In this document: in pieces, positions 28,380 through 39,524 of the stretch
Position numbering within the stretch: the first letter of the stretch is position 1
How the letters are laid out: every line of letters starts with the position of its first letter
Assembly (NCBI GenBank): GCA_002811675.1
Contig: PDIM01010287.1
Span: 1 to 49,069 of the forward strand
DNA from: Ichthyosporea sp. XGB-2017a
Taxonomy: Eukaryota > Opisthokonta > Ichthyosporea
Length of the DNA: 49,069 bases
Direction of reading: 5' to 3'
Translations under genes and position numbers: made by a program
Notes under the pieces: model-generated
Told to the model about the DNA's origin: nothing
What the model saw: the letters and a program-made list of their open reading frames with translations, nothing else
Database searches by the model: none

Positions 28380-29834
28380 ATGGATAAATTGTTATTGTTA
28401 TTAATAGTTATCCCAGTATTGGGTAGTGTTCATTTGTTTTTAGTTGAGCAAAGATGTGTTGTTAAATTAGTTTTAATAGGTTTATTTTATTCTATATTAG
28501 CTTTTATCGTGAGTGTTTATTTGTGATTTGTTTTTAATAATAATTATTTAGGGTTTCATCGATTGTTTAAGTTTTATTTGTTTTCTGGAATAAATTTTGG
28601 TTGAATGTTTGGTGTAGATCGGCTGTCTTTATATTTTATATTGTTAACGTCTTTGTTAACTCCTATATGTATATTGATGGCTTATAATTGAATTCGTTAT
28701 ATGGTGAAGGAGTATTTAGTTTGTTTTTTGTTAATGGAGAGCTTATTGTTTTTAGTTTTTATGGTGTTAGATGTATTGGGCTTTTATGTGTTTTTTGAGA
28801 GTGTTTTGATTCCTATGTATTTAATAATTGGAGTTTGGGGAGCTAGAACTGAGAAAATTAGTGCTGCTTTTTATTTTTTTTTATATACATTAATAGGGTC
28901 TTTGTTAATGCTTTTAGCTATTTTATATATTTATTATGAGTTTGGTACAACTGATTATTTAACTTTGTTGCAATATGATTTTAAGTATGAAGTTCAATTG
29001 TTGTTATGGTTGGCCTTTTTTTCTTCCTTAGCTGTTAAAATTCCTAAAGTGCCTTTCCATATTTGATTGCCTCAAGCTCATGTAGAAGCTCCTTTGCGAG
29101 GATCTGTTGTGTTGGCTGGTATTTTGTTGAAGTTACGTCGTTATGGGTTTATAAGATTTGTTGTAAGTTTGTTTCCAGATGCATGTGTTTATTTTAGTCC
29201 TTTAGTATTTGTATTATCTAGTGTGGCTGTTATTTATGCTTCTTTAACAACAATTAGGCAAATTGATTTAAAGAGAATAATTGCTTATTCTTCTGTAGCC
29301 CATATGGGATTGGTGACTTTAGGGATTTTTACATTGTCATCTCAGCGATTAGAGGGTGGTGTGTTTTTAATGTTGGCTCATGGTTTAGTGAGTTCTGCTT
29401 TGTTTATTATTGTGACGTTGTTATATAATAGGCATGGTACTAGAGTGGTGAGATACTATAGGCGAATGACTTATACAATGCCGTTGTTTTCTATAGTCTT
29501 TTTATTTTTTACACTTTCAAATATAGCTATGCCTTTAACATGTAATTTTATAGGGGAGATTTATGTTTTGACTTCGGTGATGAATGTGAATTGATTTATT
29601 TGTTTTTGTTCTAGTTTAGGAATGGTTTTATCTGCGCGGTATAGCTTGTTTTTGTATAATAGAGTTTCTTTTGGTAGCTTTAGCTCATATATCGGGTATA
29701 GTAGAGATATGACTAGATTAGAATTTTATATGTTAATTCCTTTAATTTATTATACTTTGGTTTTGGGTATTTTTCCTTATATAATTTTTGATAGTTTGCA
29801 TTTGTCAACTTTGATGTTATTATGACAAGTTTAA
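28380..29834 (+). CDS. nad4: NADH dehydrogenase subunit 4
   Basis: Proton-pumping subunit, 484 aa. Contains FESVLIPMYLIIGVWG, KIPKVPFHIWLPQAHVEAP, ILLKL-x-x-YGFIRF, RQIDLKRIIAYSSVAHMG and LMLAHGLVSSALF. The x-x pair is CGT CGT at 29136-29141, the Gly-Gly of LKLGGYG, and CGG near 28619 is the Gly of GVDG. Arg in GFIRF, LRQID, LKRIIAYS and NRHGTR is AGA/AGG. TGA is Trp. Confidence 0.97.
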
Positions 29835-30297
29835 TTTGTTTATACAAAAAGTTTTTGTGATGAAAATGTGCAGTAAACAAATTTAGGTTTTGTGATTTTA
29901 TAGGCTGGTAGTCTCAAGGCAAAATTTTCTTTTTTTGTTTTTTCTAAGTGACAACAGTCAATAAAAAATTTTTGAGTAGTAATTAAGATTTCTAGAAAAG
30001 TCTTTAAAAATCTTGAGATTTTTGTGTGATGGTCTAACCGAGATTTTAAATTTTGTATGATTTTTATATGATTTAGATTTGTAGGGGAGATTTTCAATTA
30101 AGAATTATGTGCAGAAGGCATTTTTTAATTTTATTTTTTTCTGTTTCAGATTTGTAAGAGAGATTTTCAATTAAAAATTATCTGCAGGAGGCTTTTTTTT
30201 ATCTCATTTTTTTGTTTCAGATTTGTAGAGGGGAATTTTCTAACCAAAATTTCTGGGGGAGTTTTCTAAATAAAAAATATTTTTGTATGATTATACT
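29835..30297. other. noncoding region with short repeats
   Basis: Contains the inverted boundary element and then three diverged copies of a unit of about 75 bp beginning GATTTGTAGGGGAGATTTTC or similar, near 30078, 30149 and 30220. It is the 3' spacer of the nad4 cluster. No ORF is gene-like. Confidence 0.6.
29905..29955 (-). repeat. boundary element copy 12, inverted
   Basis: On the minus strand GTTGTCACTT is followed 34 bp later by CTACCAG with GCCTTGAGA just before it. It is the only copy in reverse orientation and lies at the end of the last cluster, so it faces all the other copies. Confidence 0.78.
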
Positions 30298-30371
30298 TCG
30301 TTGTTGGCTCAATAGGTTAGAGCAATACTCTTCTAAAGTATAGGTTATAGGTTCGAGTCCTATACAACGGA
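30298..30371 (+). tRNA. trnR(tct): tRNA-Arg(TCT)
   Basis: Acceptor TCGTTGT/ACAACGG, anticodon stem ATACT/AGTAT with loop CTTCTAA, T-arm ATAGG-TTCGAGT-CCTAT. It reads AGA/AGG, the only Arg codons supported by the protein alignments. It is the last mitochondrial feature before the join with nuclear DNA. Confidence 0.93.
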
Positions 30372-30641
30372 ATTTGCAAATCCTGGTCGTTATTAGCCAA
30401 AGGCGCAGAAAAATAATAAAAATTTTAAATACGTCAAAAAAAAAAAAAGAAAAAAAAAATAAAAACAGGTGTGTCCGGACTTTTTTTATTTTATTTTATT
30501 ATTTTTTTTTTGAAACTTTTGTTGTACTTTGGTCCTTTTCTTTTTTTATATTTTGTTTATTAGTTTTTATAAAATCAGATTTAGTCAATTTACTTTACGC
30601 TGAAAAAAGAAAAGAATAATATAATAATAGTAACAGTAATA
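30372..30641. other. mitochondrial-nuclear join and upstream region of the first nuclear gene
   Basis: After trnR the sequence changes through A-rich and T-rich homopolymer runs (about 30435-30520) into nuclear DNA. No mitochondrial gene, boundary element or tRNA is seen beyond 30371. The exact junction cannot be placed. Confidence 0.6.
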
Positions 30642-31616
30642 ATGGCGAGTGTGGTTGGATTTAGAGCAGGAATCACTCGCTGCGTGCCTCTGAGACAGAC
30701 CTTTGCACGGGCAAGGGGGAGCAGTGGTGCAAATCCCCTGCGAGGCAGCAGCAGCAGTGGTTTATATTGTTGTACACCCGCACCAAGGCGGCTTGAGTGC
30801 AGCAGGAGAGTTGGGGGAGTGCGGTATTATAGCAGCCATGTGCTGGGATCGCTCCCAGGCCATAGTGGGAGTAGCAATAACAACAACACATTGGAGTCCT
30901 GGCCTCGGCCACGTGGGTACAGCCGTGTTGGTGGAGGAGCAGTGCGGGTAGAGGAAGAGGAAGGGGGGGAGAAGGAGAAAAGGAAGGGTGGGAAAGAAGA
31001 AGAGGAGGGGGGGAATCCACAGGGGGGTGTGACTGCAGCGGCAGAGAAGAAGGAGCAGAAGGAGGAGGCGGAGATTGTTTCAGGGGAAAGTGATGTAATG
31101 GTAAAAGGGGAAAATAAGGAAAGGGAAATATTGTCAAGTGAAGGGAGAAACACAGAAGACAAATTCACTGTATCAAGCAAAACATTAAAAAGCATCCCAG
31201 AAGTGTCCTACTCCACAGACGCTCTTGTCGCAGAGGGGAGGCAACTCCTACAGAGGGGCCTAATCGCCGATGCCTTCTGGACCTTTGATGAGGCCATCAA
31301 AACAGACAGCAATGGCAATGCCATGTTTGAGATTGGGCAGCTGTACGAGGCTGGTATCGGGGTTCCACAGGATGAGAGTGTGGCTGTGGACTGGTACTGG
31401 GCAGCCCATGACCAGGAGTGTCGCAAAGGGACCATCAAGCTGGCCGAGTGTTATTCCCTGGGCAAAGGGGTGGAACAGGATGAGGAGATGGCCAGGAGGG
31501 TGCTGCAGGGACACGTCCCCAAGGAGACGGAGGTGTACACGTTCTTCCATCGCTCCTTCATGCTGGTGTTTGTATCTGGGATGGCAGCCTCGGTGTATGG
31601 ACTGTTTGTGCACTGA
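30642..31616 (+). CDS. Sel1-repeat protein with C-terminal membrane segment
   Basis: 324 aa, standard code. The N-terminus (MASVVGFRAGITRCVPLRQT) is basic and lacks acidic residues, as in mitochondrial targeting peptides. A low-complexity Glu/Lys/Gly-rich stretch follows (about 100-165). Residues about 215-290 contain two Sel1/TPR-like repeats (MFEIGQLYEAGIGVPQDE and IKLAECYSLGKGVEQDEE). A hydrophobic segment near the C-terminus (FMLVFVSGMAASVYGLFV) suggests a tail anchor. Sel1 repeats mediate protein contacts; the specific role is unknown. Confidence 0.75.
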   Translation: MASVVGFRAGITRCVPLRQTFARARGSSGANPLRGSSSSGLYCCTPAPRRLECSRRVGGVRYYSSHVLGSLPGHSGSSNNNNTLESWPRPRGYSRVGGGAVRVEEEEGGEKEKRKGGKEEEEGGNPQGGVTAAAEKKEQKEEAEIVSGESDVMVKGENKEREILSSEGRNTEDKFTVSSKTLKSIPEVSYSTDALVAEGRQLLQRGLIADAFWTFDEAIKTDSNGNAMFEIGQLYEAGIGVPQDESVAVDWYWAAHDQECRKGTIKLAECYSLGKGVEQDEEMARRVLQGHVPKETEVYTFFHRSFMLVFVSGMAASVYGLFVH

Positions 31617-31903
31617 TAATATGATAAAAGGGGTGGAAGAGGGGGGAGGAGGAAGAAGAAGCGGAGGAGAAAGGGAGAATTTCAGCACCTACTTCCTTTG
31701 AAGTTTTTTTGCTTATAGAAAATGAAAACAAAAAATAAAAAATGAGAAAACGAGGCGCCTCAGAAAGCCCACCCTCTTTTTTTTTTTTTGGTTTGAATGG
31801 TTTGGTTTAAGTTGTTTGGTTTTTTTGAAAGTGTGTTTTTGATTTATCTTTATAAAGGAAAGGAAAGAATCTGCTTGGAAGAGGGGACAGGGAAAGAAAT
31901 TCA

Positions 31904-31945
<42 letters not shown>

Positions 31946-31998
31946 GATTAGATAGTTAAAGGGAAAAAAAAAAATAAGGAATAGGAGAATAGTAAACC
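31617..31998. other. intergenic region with (GT)17 microsatellite
   Basis: Purine-rich 3' flank, T runs, and a perfect GT dinucleotide repeat at 31911-31944. This short spacer holds the 3' end of the Sel1 gene and presumably the start region of the TMEM254-like gene. Confidence 0.7.
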
Positions 31999-32493
31999 AT
32001 GAGCAACTCATCCATTTCCAGATATTTCGTCCTCCCACACCCTTTACTGGTGGTACTCACCACCCCAACTATTCTTCTGATGTTGATTGGATGGCTGCGG
32101 CCAGAGATATTCCCATTCAGCGTCCTTAACTCCCTGATGCTGCCTCTTTCCATACAGGAGGCGCTCCAGCACTATATCTTGACGGATCGGTGGTTTATCA
32201 ATGCGTTGATGACTCTTCTCTTCTCCCTGCATGTGATTGAGGTGGTGGCCACAATGTATATCACCTCCCAGTTGCAGATGACCTTCATGTGCACCCTCAA
32301 ATGGGTCTTCACGGTGGCTTATTACGGGGTGTTGTCCTTTGGACCCCTCGTGGAGTTCTATCATACACAGCAAACGGCAATGACGAAGAAGAAGAGTAAA
32401 TCGGGGGTGAGTAGTCGGTCTGGGGTGGTGAATGATTCGAGGAATGATTCAGCTCCAGCTAGACCCTTCCCGAGACTGAGGAAAACTTCGTAA
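31999..32493 (+). CDS. TMEM254-like (DUF4499) membrane protein
   Basis: 164 aa with about three membrane segments. The order of features fits TMEM254: an N-terminal helix, a polar stretch with LQHYILTDRWFINALMTLLF, then the helix containing HVIEVVATMY (family H-x-x-E-x-x-x-A), and a last helix after KWVFTVAYYG. The C-terminal tail is basic and Ser-rich. The family's biochemical role is not known. Assignment rests on remembered motif layout. Confidence 0.6.
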   Translation: MSNSSISRYFVLPHPLLVVLTTPTILLMLIGWLRPEIFPFSVLNSLMLPLSIQEALQHYILTDRWFINALMTLLFSLHVIEVVATMYITSQLQMTFMCTLKWVFTVAYYGVLSFGPLVEFYHTQQTAMTKKKSKSGVSSRSGVVNDSRNDSAPARPFPRLRKTS

Positions 32494-32895
32494 AAAAAGC
32501 GCGAGGTTTCTCACAGAGGTACGGAAAAGGAGGAGCACGCATACGAAAAGCCCCTTTGAATGTGTGACAAGACGACACGGTTATATCATCCTTATCTTTT
32601 TGCTGAAAATTGCAGACGAATCCGCTCATGAATAGATTTAAGTAGAGGATGAAACTCCTGGAGAAATTACATTCCATGTTGACTCAATCTCAACAGCCTC
32701 CAAGCTTATTTCAAAAACCGTTCTAGACTCTTAACAATAAATAGTAAACCCGGCAATGTCGAGTCATCCCCTTTAAGTTCGGAACTGTTCACTACTTAGT
32801 GCTGCATTTTGGAAAATTGAATGTCTTTGAACTGATAGTGAAGTTTATTCAAAGAGCATGTCTTAATAATATTATCCTGGGAATGAGAGTTTAAG
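32494..32895. other. convergent intergenic region
   Basis: Lies between the 3' ends of the TMEM254-like gene (+) and the tectonic gene (-). No open frame or repeat worth calling. Confidence 0.6.
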
Positions 32896-34719
32896 TTACA
32901 AATACATCAGAAAAAGTTGAAGGGAGCACAGAAAGGAAAGGAGAAGGAGTGTTGGCGTGGAATCCACAAGAGGGGTGGCAGCGCTGAAGAACGGGTAGAA
33001 GAAATCATTGGGGAAGGCCGGGAATATATCAGGAACGTCCGCTTTGACACTTATTGGTGGTCGAGATGTGTCGATAAAGTTCACAGATGTTTTCAGTTGG
33101 ATGCTTTGGGTCAGTGCAGCCCCTGCTGTCTGGCAATAAGGTCCTGCACATTGGAAGACAAAGCGGGAGGTGGTCCATACGTAGCGCACCCCAGTGATGA
33201 TTGTCTGCGGGTTGAGAATGGCTCCTACACGTGCAGTGAGGATTTGTATTTCTAAGTCAGTATAAATTTCTGGACATATTCCATCCGAAGCAGCGTCTGT
33301 CGCTGCTGATGGGGTGCTTTGGTCCAGAATTGCCACCCATTCTGATATATCGTTGACGCTCGAATTCCCATATTGCCCCACATAGGTTGCACTGTTTTGC
33401 TGGCTCGCAGACAGATACGTAAGCGCATCTTGCCTGATAGTAGCACAGGACGCTGCAGACACTTGGGCAAATGTTTTTTGCAAAGTGCAACCAACCACAG
33501 TGTTTTCCCCAAAATATACTGGGACTCGTGGAGTTACACCACCATTGGCATTCGCACAGCTACCATCGGGTTGAGGCCCTGCAATGGTGAGCCAGAGACT
33601 ATTGTCAGTGTCCAAGTCAATGGCATTGGTACTTCCTGATGACGCGAGTGTACCTGCGAGAACAGGCTTCCCCACGATATAGCCGGGGTTTCCAGACCGC
33701 TCAAATACCACCGTATTCTCATTGGTGACAGTCTTGTACGATGTCTCGAATACCTGCTCGATAGCGGTGGTTGAGCTCGTGACAAAATCCGCAAAGGTCA
33801 GTGTGGCGTACACTGCAGTGATTGTTGCCCCATTGTAAATGATTGAATATTCCACTTTGGTCACCACATTTGTGCAGGATCCCGAGGATATGGACGGAGA
33901 TGATATTGTAGTTGTACCGCAATCCGCCACTGTCAGAGTCGTAGAAGAAATGCACCATAGCTTGGATACGGTGACGGTCACCCCGGAAGATGCAGCAGTT
34001 GCCCCGTCCTCAGTGCCTGTGGAAGCCACCCGAAACCCCTCCGTGTAGGTTTTCCCATCCAGGGCTGTATTGCTGGTGCACTGAGTGGCGAGAGAATCTG
34101 TGGTTTGCGTGCAGGACGTGTACTGAGGGTCGAGAAATGTGATTGCACCTAACTGAGAGCAGGCGTTAGTCACCATGGGTGCAGGGAGGGCAAAGTACCC
34201 GAGTGTATTGGAGGCGCTGGTATAGCTCGCGTGGAGGGGGCTCCCGTATGTGTAACTAGTCAGAGATATGTCCTGATTCCCCGCTGCCGCACTGTACAGA
34301 TACGCTCCGGTTTGAGAAATCACTGTGGTGTAGCCACTGGCAGTGGTAACGTCGGCGGGAATATCATAATATTTTGTGGATTCGTCGTTGTTTGTGTACA
34401 CGCAAAAGAGATCATTAGTTTCAGTTGTGTTCAAGTCCGTATTACTGGTGACAATCACACTGGACGAATAACACTCCCGGATATCTCTTTTAGGGCCGGG
34501 ATCATCGCATTGGGAAAACACGGCCTTGTCAGCCGTGGAACAGTCTGCATCACAGCAGCAATTTGGATCGCATTCATTATTACCAAGTAAATCACACACA
34601 CAGGAGGCCACATCAGAGGAAGTACTCAAGGTAGTTTGCGCACAAGTGAGCATAGGGTTTGCGATGAGACAAAGCAGCACAGCTAGGCGGGAGAGGGAGA
34701 ACGCTCCTTGCAGCTTCAT
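32896..34719 (-). CDS. tectonic-family ciliary transition-zone protein
   Basis: 607 aa, intronless. A signal peptide (about 1-28) is followed by the tectonic Cys cluster: CVCDLLGNNECDPNCCCDADC near residues 41-61, the DUF1619 hallmark. The long Thr/Ser-rich extracellular region follows, and the chain ends in a hydrophobic tail (about 588-607). Tectonics act in the MKS complex at the base of cilia, gating membrane-protein entry. Presence implies a ciliated or flagellated host. Which of TCTN1-3 it equals cannot be decided, and protists often have a single gene. Confidence 0.88.
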   Translation of the reverse strand: MKLQGAFSLSRLAVLLCLIANPMLTCAQTTLSTSSDVASCVCDLLGNNECDPNCCCDADCSTADKAVFSQCDDPGPKRDIRECYSSSVIVTSNTDLNTTETNDLFCVYTNNDESTKYYDIPADVTTASGYTTVISQTGAYLYSAAAGNQDISLTSYTYGSPLHASYTSASNTLGYFALPAPMVTNACSQLGAITFLDPQYTSCTQTTDSLATQCTSNTALDGKTYTEGFRVASTGTEDGATAASSGVTVTVSKLWCISSTTLTVADCGTTTISSPSISSGSCTNVVTKVEYSIIYNGATITAVYATLTFADFVTSSTTAIEQVFETSYKTVTNENTVVFERSGNPGYIVGKPVLAGTLASSGSTNAIDLDTDNSLWLTIAGPQPDGSCANANGGVTPRVPVYFGENTVVGCTLQKTFAQVSAASCATIRQDALTYLSASQQNSATYVGQYGNSSVNDISEWVAILDQSTPSAATDAASDGICPEIYTDLEIQILTARVGAILNPQTIITGVRYVWTTSRFVFQCAGPYCQTAGAALTQSIQLKTSVNFIDTSRPPISVKADVPDIFPAFPNDFFYPFFSAATPLVDSTPTLLLLSFLCSLQLFLMYL

Positions 34720-35231
34720 TTTCCCACTCTGAATGTGTTGAGTTAAAAAGGTGTTAGAAAAAGTATTATTTTGCGAGACAAATCTGCGAATCTCAGTTTT
34801 TTTTTTTGTGATTAGCGTCTCTGTCTTCTGATTTGTATTGTTTTTTTCGATCTTTTTTTTTCTTTTTCCCCCTTTGTTGATTTTATCTTAAAAAAAAACT
34901 AAATTCAAAATTCTAAATACTTTTACAATAACGAAAAAAAAAGCGAGAAAGAGAGAAACCTGTGAAAAACAACAAATAAAAAAAAAAGAAAGGATTTTTC
35001 CATAAAAAATGCAGTACATTCCAGAAGTTAAAAAAAATGCGGAAAAAGCATTTTGGCTAAGCGAGCGATTTTTTTTCCTTTTCCAAGGCTTTTTGTTTTT
35101 GTTTTTTTATTCCTTTTATTTTTCTTTTCCCCTCATTATCAGACAAGATAGGAGGCTTAAAGTTTTGCTCGACTGACTATCCAAGGGCATAAGGGACATG
35201 TGAGATACCATCCATGCTAATAATATCACCT
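34720..35231. other. A/T-rich intergenic region
   Basis: Upstream region of the tectonic gene and 3' flank of FBXO9, with many A and T runs. Nothing further seen. Confidence 0.6.
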
Positions 35232-37455
35232 TTAGAGTGGGGTAGTAATGCGCTGAAAGGGTGGAAATTTGTTGGGAGGCAGGTCCAGTTCTCGTCTGGT
35301 TAGTTCCTGCTCGCTATCGTTCACCATCGTGGTTATACGATTATTCGTGCTATAGCTGCTTCCCCGCACTCCAACTGAAAAGCACTCGTATTTTTGCCAT
35401 CGTAGCCGTGAGTATATTCCTTCCTTCTTTGTTGGCTGGTCACTCTTTGTTTTGCCTAAGCGTGGGTCTATCTTCAATCGCAGTACAAACGTGTACTCAA
35501 TGGAACGCTCTGCTATTCCTCCCGCCCCCTTCCCTTTATTGCCCCTGTTTCTGCGGATGCTGGAAGACTTACTGCTCGGGATCATCGAAGAAGCTCCTCC
35601 GCGATTGTATACCGAAATGGTGTTTTGGAAAGCCTGTGGTTTCTGTAGAAATATCTCAACATTACCGTGTGGGTCCATGAAATAAGGACCAATTGTGACA
35701 GTTTCATCTTGGAAAGACGGTGACAGGACCGGATAATATGACTTCATTTTTTTTAATGAAATCTCAGGGGGATCAGCCGAGTTGACCATCATTGCAATAC
35801 CAGCCCTTCCACCGAAGAATCGTACTATACGATAGTAGTCTACAATGAAATAAGGTTGGTAGTGGTGCTCCAGCCCTCTTTCCCCGGCCCGTTCATATCG
35901 ACAGTGACTTACATACACACTTCCTGATACCGGCAAATATGAAGTTATAAAAAGGCGTCGCCAATTGCCTGAAAACACAGCGCAGGCCTTTTCCAGATCG
36001 GTAGAGAGGCTGGGCTTCAATTGAATATGATCAATGTACGCAGAGAGTGCGCTACCTTTTCTCATTGAAAGAGATTCCGGGCAGAAAGCCCTTCGGCAAG
36101 CACGCTTCCACACTTTACAAGTACGTGTTAATACAAAAAAGAACCGGCAGGTGGCTCCCAGAGCTTCTACACATGCCATTCCGTTATAAGAAGATACGTC
36201 CGCAAAAAAGGAAATTGTATGCTCCAAGAGCTCTACAGGAAGCACAGAAATGTGCGTTTTGATTGCAAAATCTGAATCTCCGCCGGCTTTCTGGCACCTT
36301 AATCTGTTAGGAATCCCCATTATGGCACTTGATGGATTCAAGACCGGTACTTGATCTTTTTCACACTCTTCGGGATTGCCAAGAAAGTCCTTCCCTTCAA
36401 GAATGTAATATACCAAAGGCTCATAGGCAAGTCCATTCATACGTTGTGCATTAAAACTGTACTCTTTACCTTCTCGATCCGAAACTTCTCCCGTTTTGTC
36501 TTCCTCCGAAGCCCCTTTTTGCTGGTTCAGGACAGCGTCAGACGAAAGAGAGTCAGGAACAACTTGTTCCCCATCTGGCCGGCCCTGGGATGTGGATTGG
36601 GCAGCACTGGAGGCTTGCAAAAAGCTTCGTTTGTAGAGAGTCTCCACATTCTCATCATATTGAAAGGCGAGTCTATATTCGTTTGTAGCTGCCTTAAAGA
36701 ATTTCCTGGTTTTTTTGGTGTATGAAAAAAAAAGCTCAAATTAATAATCCTGTGCTAACAAAACCACAACTTAGCACAAAAACGCACCTTTGCTCATAAT
36801 CCACAGCTAGCATGTAGTGATAAAGAGCCTTTTCCCCTTTACTTGCCCCTTCTGCAGGACGTTGCAAGTGGGGCCTCTGTCGCTGCTCCTCAGCAGGGCC
36901 CTCTCTCACCCCATTTAGTAGCCTTTCCCCAGCTATGGCTTCCCTTCCCATCATGCCGCTACAGCTCAAGCCAATATTCCCCGATGAAAGCTGCCCCATC
37001 TTCTCTGTAGAAGCGTCACTTGGCGTAGTTCTGGAATCAGAAATAATCTCTTGCCGTTCTTGTGGCACCCAACTCGAAGCAGCTCCACTCTGCCCTCCTC
37101 TCCGAATATCTTCTTTCCACTGTTGGCGAAATGCAGCCAGCTCATCACCACTGGCTACAGTATGGGCATGTTCTGCTAGGGTTTCTAGAACCCCTTCGTT
37201 ACGTCCTTGTCCATGTAGCACCTGCCCATCGACCGTTCCAACCCCGTGCTCTTGGGAAGATCCATCCCCCACGATAATAAGCGAAGAAAAATCCAAATCC
37301 ACCTCAACCTCTTCTTCTTGGGCAAACAATTCGTCTTCGTTTTCTTCCCCTTGTTTCTCCCTTTGTCTATTAATGACCTCTTCTCCACCCACAAAGTCAT
37401 TGTGATGATCACCCTGGTCGCCAGAGGTCGCTGCATCATAATTGGACCTTCGCAT
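35232..37455 (-). CDS. FBXO9: F-box only protein 9 (FBXO9) orthologue
   Basis: Two exons: 37455-36788 and 36705-35232, with an 82 bp intron (36787-36706; AAAG|GTGCG donor, CCAG|G acceptor). Splicing joins DYEQ-R-KFFKAATNEYR, restoring the short helical repeat before the F-box. The F-box lies at ISVLPVELLEHTISFF. The FBXO9-specific C-terminal domain follows: GVYVSKT-like GSVYVSHCRYERAGERGLE, YYRIVRFF, then a beta-rich end with TRRELDLPPNKFPPFQR. FBXO9 is a substrate adaptor of SCF ubiquitin ligases. ATG 37455 follows an in-frame stop. Confidence 0.85.
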
Positions 37456-38019
37456 GTTCGAACCAAAAAGTCAATCGTCCACAGCACAAGTAAGTAGCAG
37501 TAGTCGTAGCGGTGGCCGTACTAGGTTACTATAGTATCAGTAACGTTTCTTCCAGTGAATAGTCATAACAGGACAACTCTGTAAATAAAAATACAAATCA
37601 AACCGCCTTCAAACGTCACCAACAGGAGGGGGAAATAAACATAAAAAAATAAAAATAAATTGTACACACAAGGCCAAAAGAAAATTAATAAAAACAAAAA
37701 GTGAAACAAACAGGCGACACAGAGGCGGGAAAATTTATTTTCATTTTATCATCAAAAAACTTCACAAAGGGTGTTTATCTTTCCTCTTCGTCTTTCCATC
37801 CCTTCTTTCCCATTCCATGGTTTGGACAGGGGGGTGGGGGGGGGTAGTGTACTCTGTGACAGACTCTCCTCTACTGGTAGAGGGTCTAGGAGTCTTTCTT
37901 GTGAACCTTTTGATGGTCTTATTGAGGAGGGGAGACAAGATGTGCGTGTTTCGGGTTTCCTGATTAGATGTTGGTTTGGCTGTCCACAGTTCATTTCATT
38001 CAAGTTATTATAATTAGGA
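37456..38019. other. intergenic region between FBXO9 and the 295-aa gene
   Basis: Upstream of FBXO9; contains A-rich DNA (37620-37760) and a G-rich run near 37830-37845. Open frames here are shadows without homology that I recognise. Confidence 0.55.
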
Positions 38020-39089
38020 TCAATATTTCCCAAAGAAATTATCCGCCTTCAGAGGGTAGTCCTGGCCAGTCAGACTACGGGGCTTCACCTCCTCCCCTGA
38101 AATGGGATTATATGTATTTTGTCTCTGGTGTAGATAGAAGCCTCTCCTGGATAGTCTCGCCTGTTGAATGGGGAGTATGAATAAGATAATGCATCATGAG
38201 TATTTAAGTTTCAATAGGAACTGCCCCCAATTAGCAATTACTTCAATCGCTTACCTTTTCCCTCTCGTCCGCCTGCCTAGTCTCTTCGCCATCGTGATCA
38301 GGGGAGTATTCACTTGTGACAATGTTAAAGGCTACTCCACTTTTGCCGCGAATAATATTTGCCTGTTTGTACTGTAGTCGCTTCGCCTGGATCTTTGCAT
38401 GTTCTTCTGCGTTAACTACCTGGATATCATTGTGCTTTTCGATACGATCCCTATAATAGTGTTATACAGAAAAAAACTATTAGTCAAAGGCTCATTGGTG
38501 TTCCACTCCCCTCCCCCGTCCTTCAAAGCATTCCATACCTTTTCTTTGAAAGACTGGATATCTTCCTAGCCTTCTGCTGCTCTTTCTCTAAAGCCATTTC
38601 CACAAATGGGGGATTCCGGAACCTGTCACTTTCCTCCGGGTAACCGTGATATGGGTTGTCATAAATATCAAAGGTGTTTTTTCGCAAGTCAATCCCATAA
38701 GTCCTCGTCGAGGCATTCCGCAGCTCCATGCTGTAAAGGGCTTTAGAGGTTCCCCTGCCCACACTACTGCAGCCGAAAGCTTCCATTGCTCCGCGTTCTC
38801 CTTCAGCCCCTCCCTCCCTTTTCTTGAGCTTAGCCTGGTCTTCATCACCTCGTCCTCCCCCTTCTTTTTGTTCTCCTCTTTCCCTCATTCCCATAGACCC
38901 TCTGGCAGTGTTTTTGCTGTTATTGCTGACTTCCGCGGCATTGCGCATCTTACCCACCCCACTATCTGCAAAGAATTTATTTGTCTGTTGATGGGTTAAT
39001 CCCTTCTTGGAATGTAGCTGCTTAAACGGCTGAGCAACCTTTTGCGCTCTCCTTTTAGTGTTCACTAACCCCTCCATGATAATGCACAC
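38020..39089 (-). CDS. unrecognised 295-aa protein, three exons
   Basis: Exons 39089-38539, 38450-38255 and 38160-38020, total 888 bases, an exact multiple of three. Introns of 88 bp (donor GTATGG) and 94 bp (donor GTAAGC) end in AG and keep the frame. The N-terminal half is basic and low-complexity (Gly/Glu/Arg-rich). The C-terminal half is better behaved, with RNASTRTYGIDLRKNTFDIY, HAKIQAKRLQYKQANIIRGK, and a tail NTYNPISGEE then FFGKY. It is hydrophilic and partly helical. I cannot name a family; the style is like small axonemal or cytoskeletal proteins, but that is a guess. Confidence 0.7.
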
Positions 39090-39524
39090 TCTCGAGAGTC
39101 TTGTATACCTGTATGGATTAGTCCGTAAATCTCTTTGTACACTTAGTCACATCCCCACTTTGAAGAAAGATTTCTCATGCACACGAATGACTTCAATGCT
39201 TTATTTGGAAAAATGGCATAATTCTTGCACAATTATTTATAGATTCCAAAGTCGCCATGTAAGAAAAAGTCGTTCTGAGAATCTATAAAGCATATAGATC
39301 TCATGAATTTGGAGCATGAATTCTTTTCATTGAAAACATTTGTATGAAGATTTTCAATATTTAAATTAAAATTATGAACGTGACTCATATTTTTTCTTCT
39401 CTTTTTTTTTTTTTATGTTTGATTTGCATGCTTTCTTGAAATTGTGATTGAGGTTTATTTTAAAAGTTGGAAAAAGAAAGGATCAATATCAAGATAGTTT
39501 AGAGTCCGTACCGGAAATAAAACT
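39090..39524. other. divergent promoter region
   Basis: Shared upstream region of the 295-aa gene (-) and CIAO3 (+), A/T-rich with T runs near 39395-39420. No specific site can be identified. Confidence 0.55.

Noticed and set aside
30673-31688. Minus-strand Pro/Ser/Leu-rich frames opposite the Sel1-repeat gene.
   Set aside because: They are shadows of the GC-rich coding strand; the + strand frame carries the Sel1 repeats.
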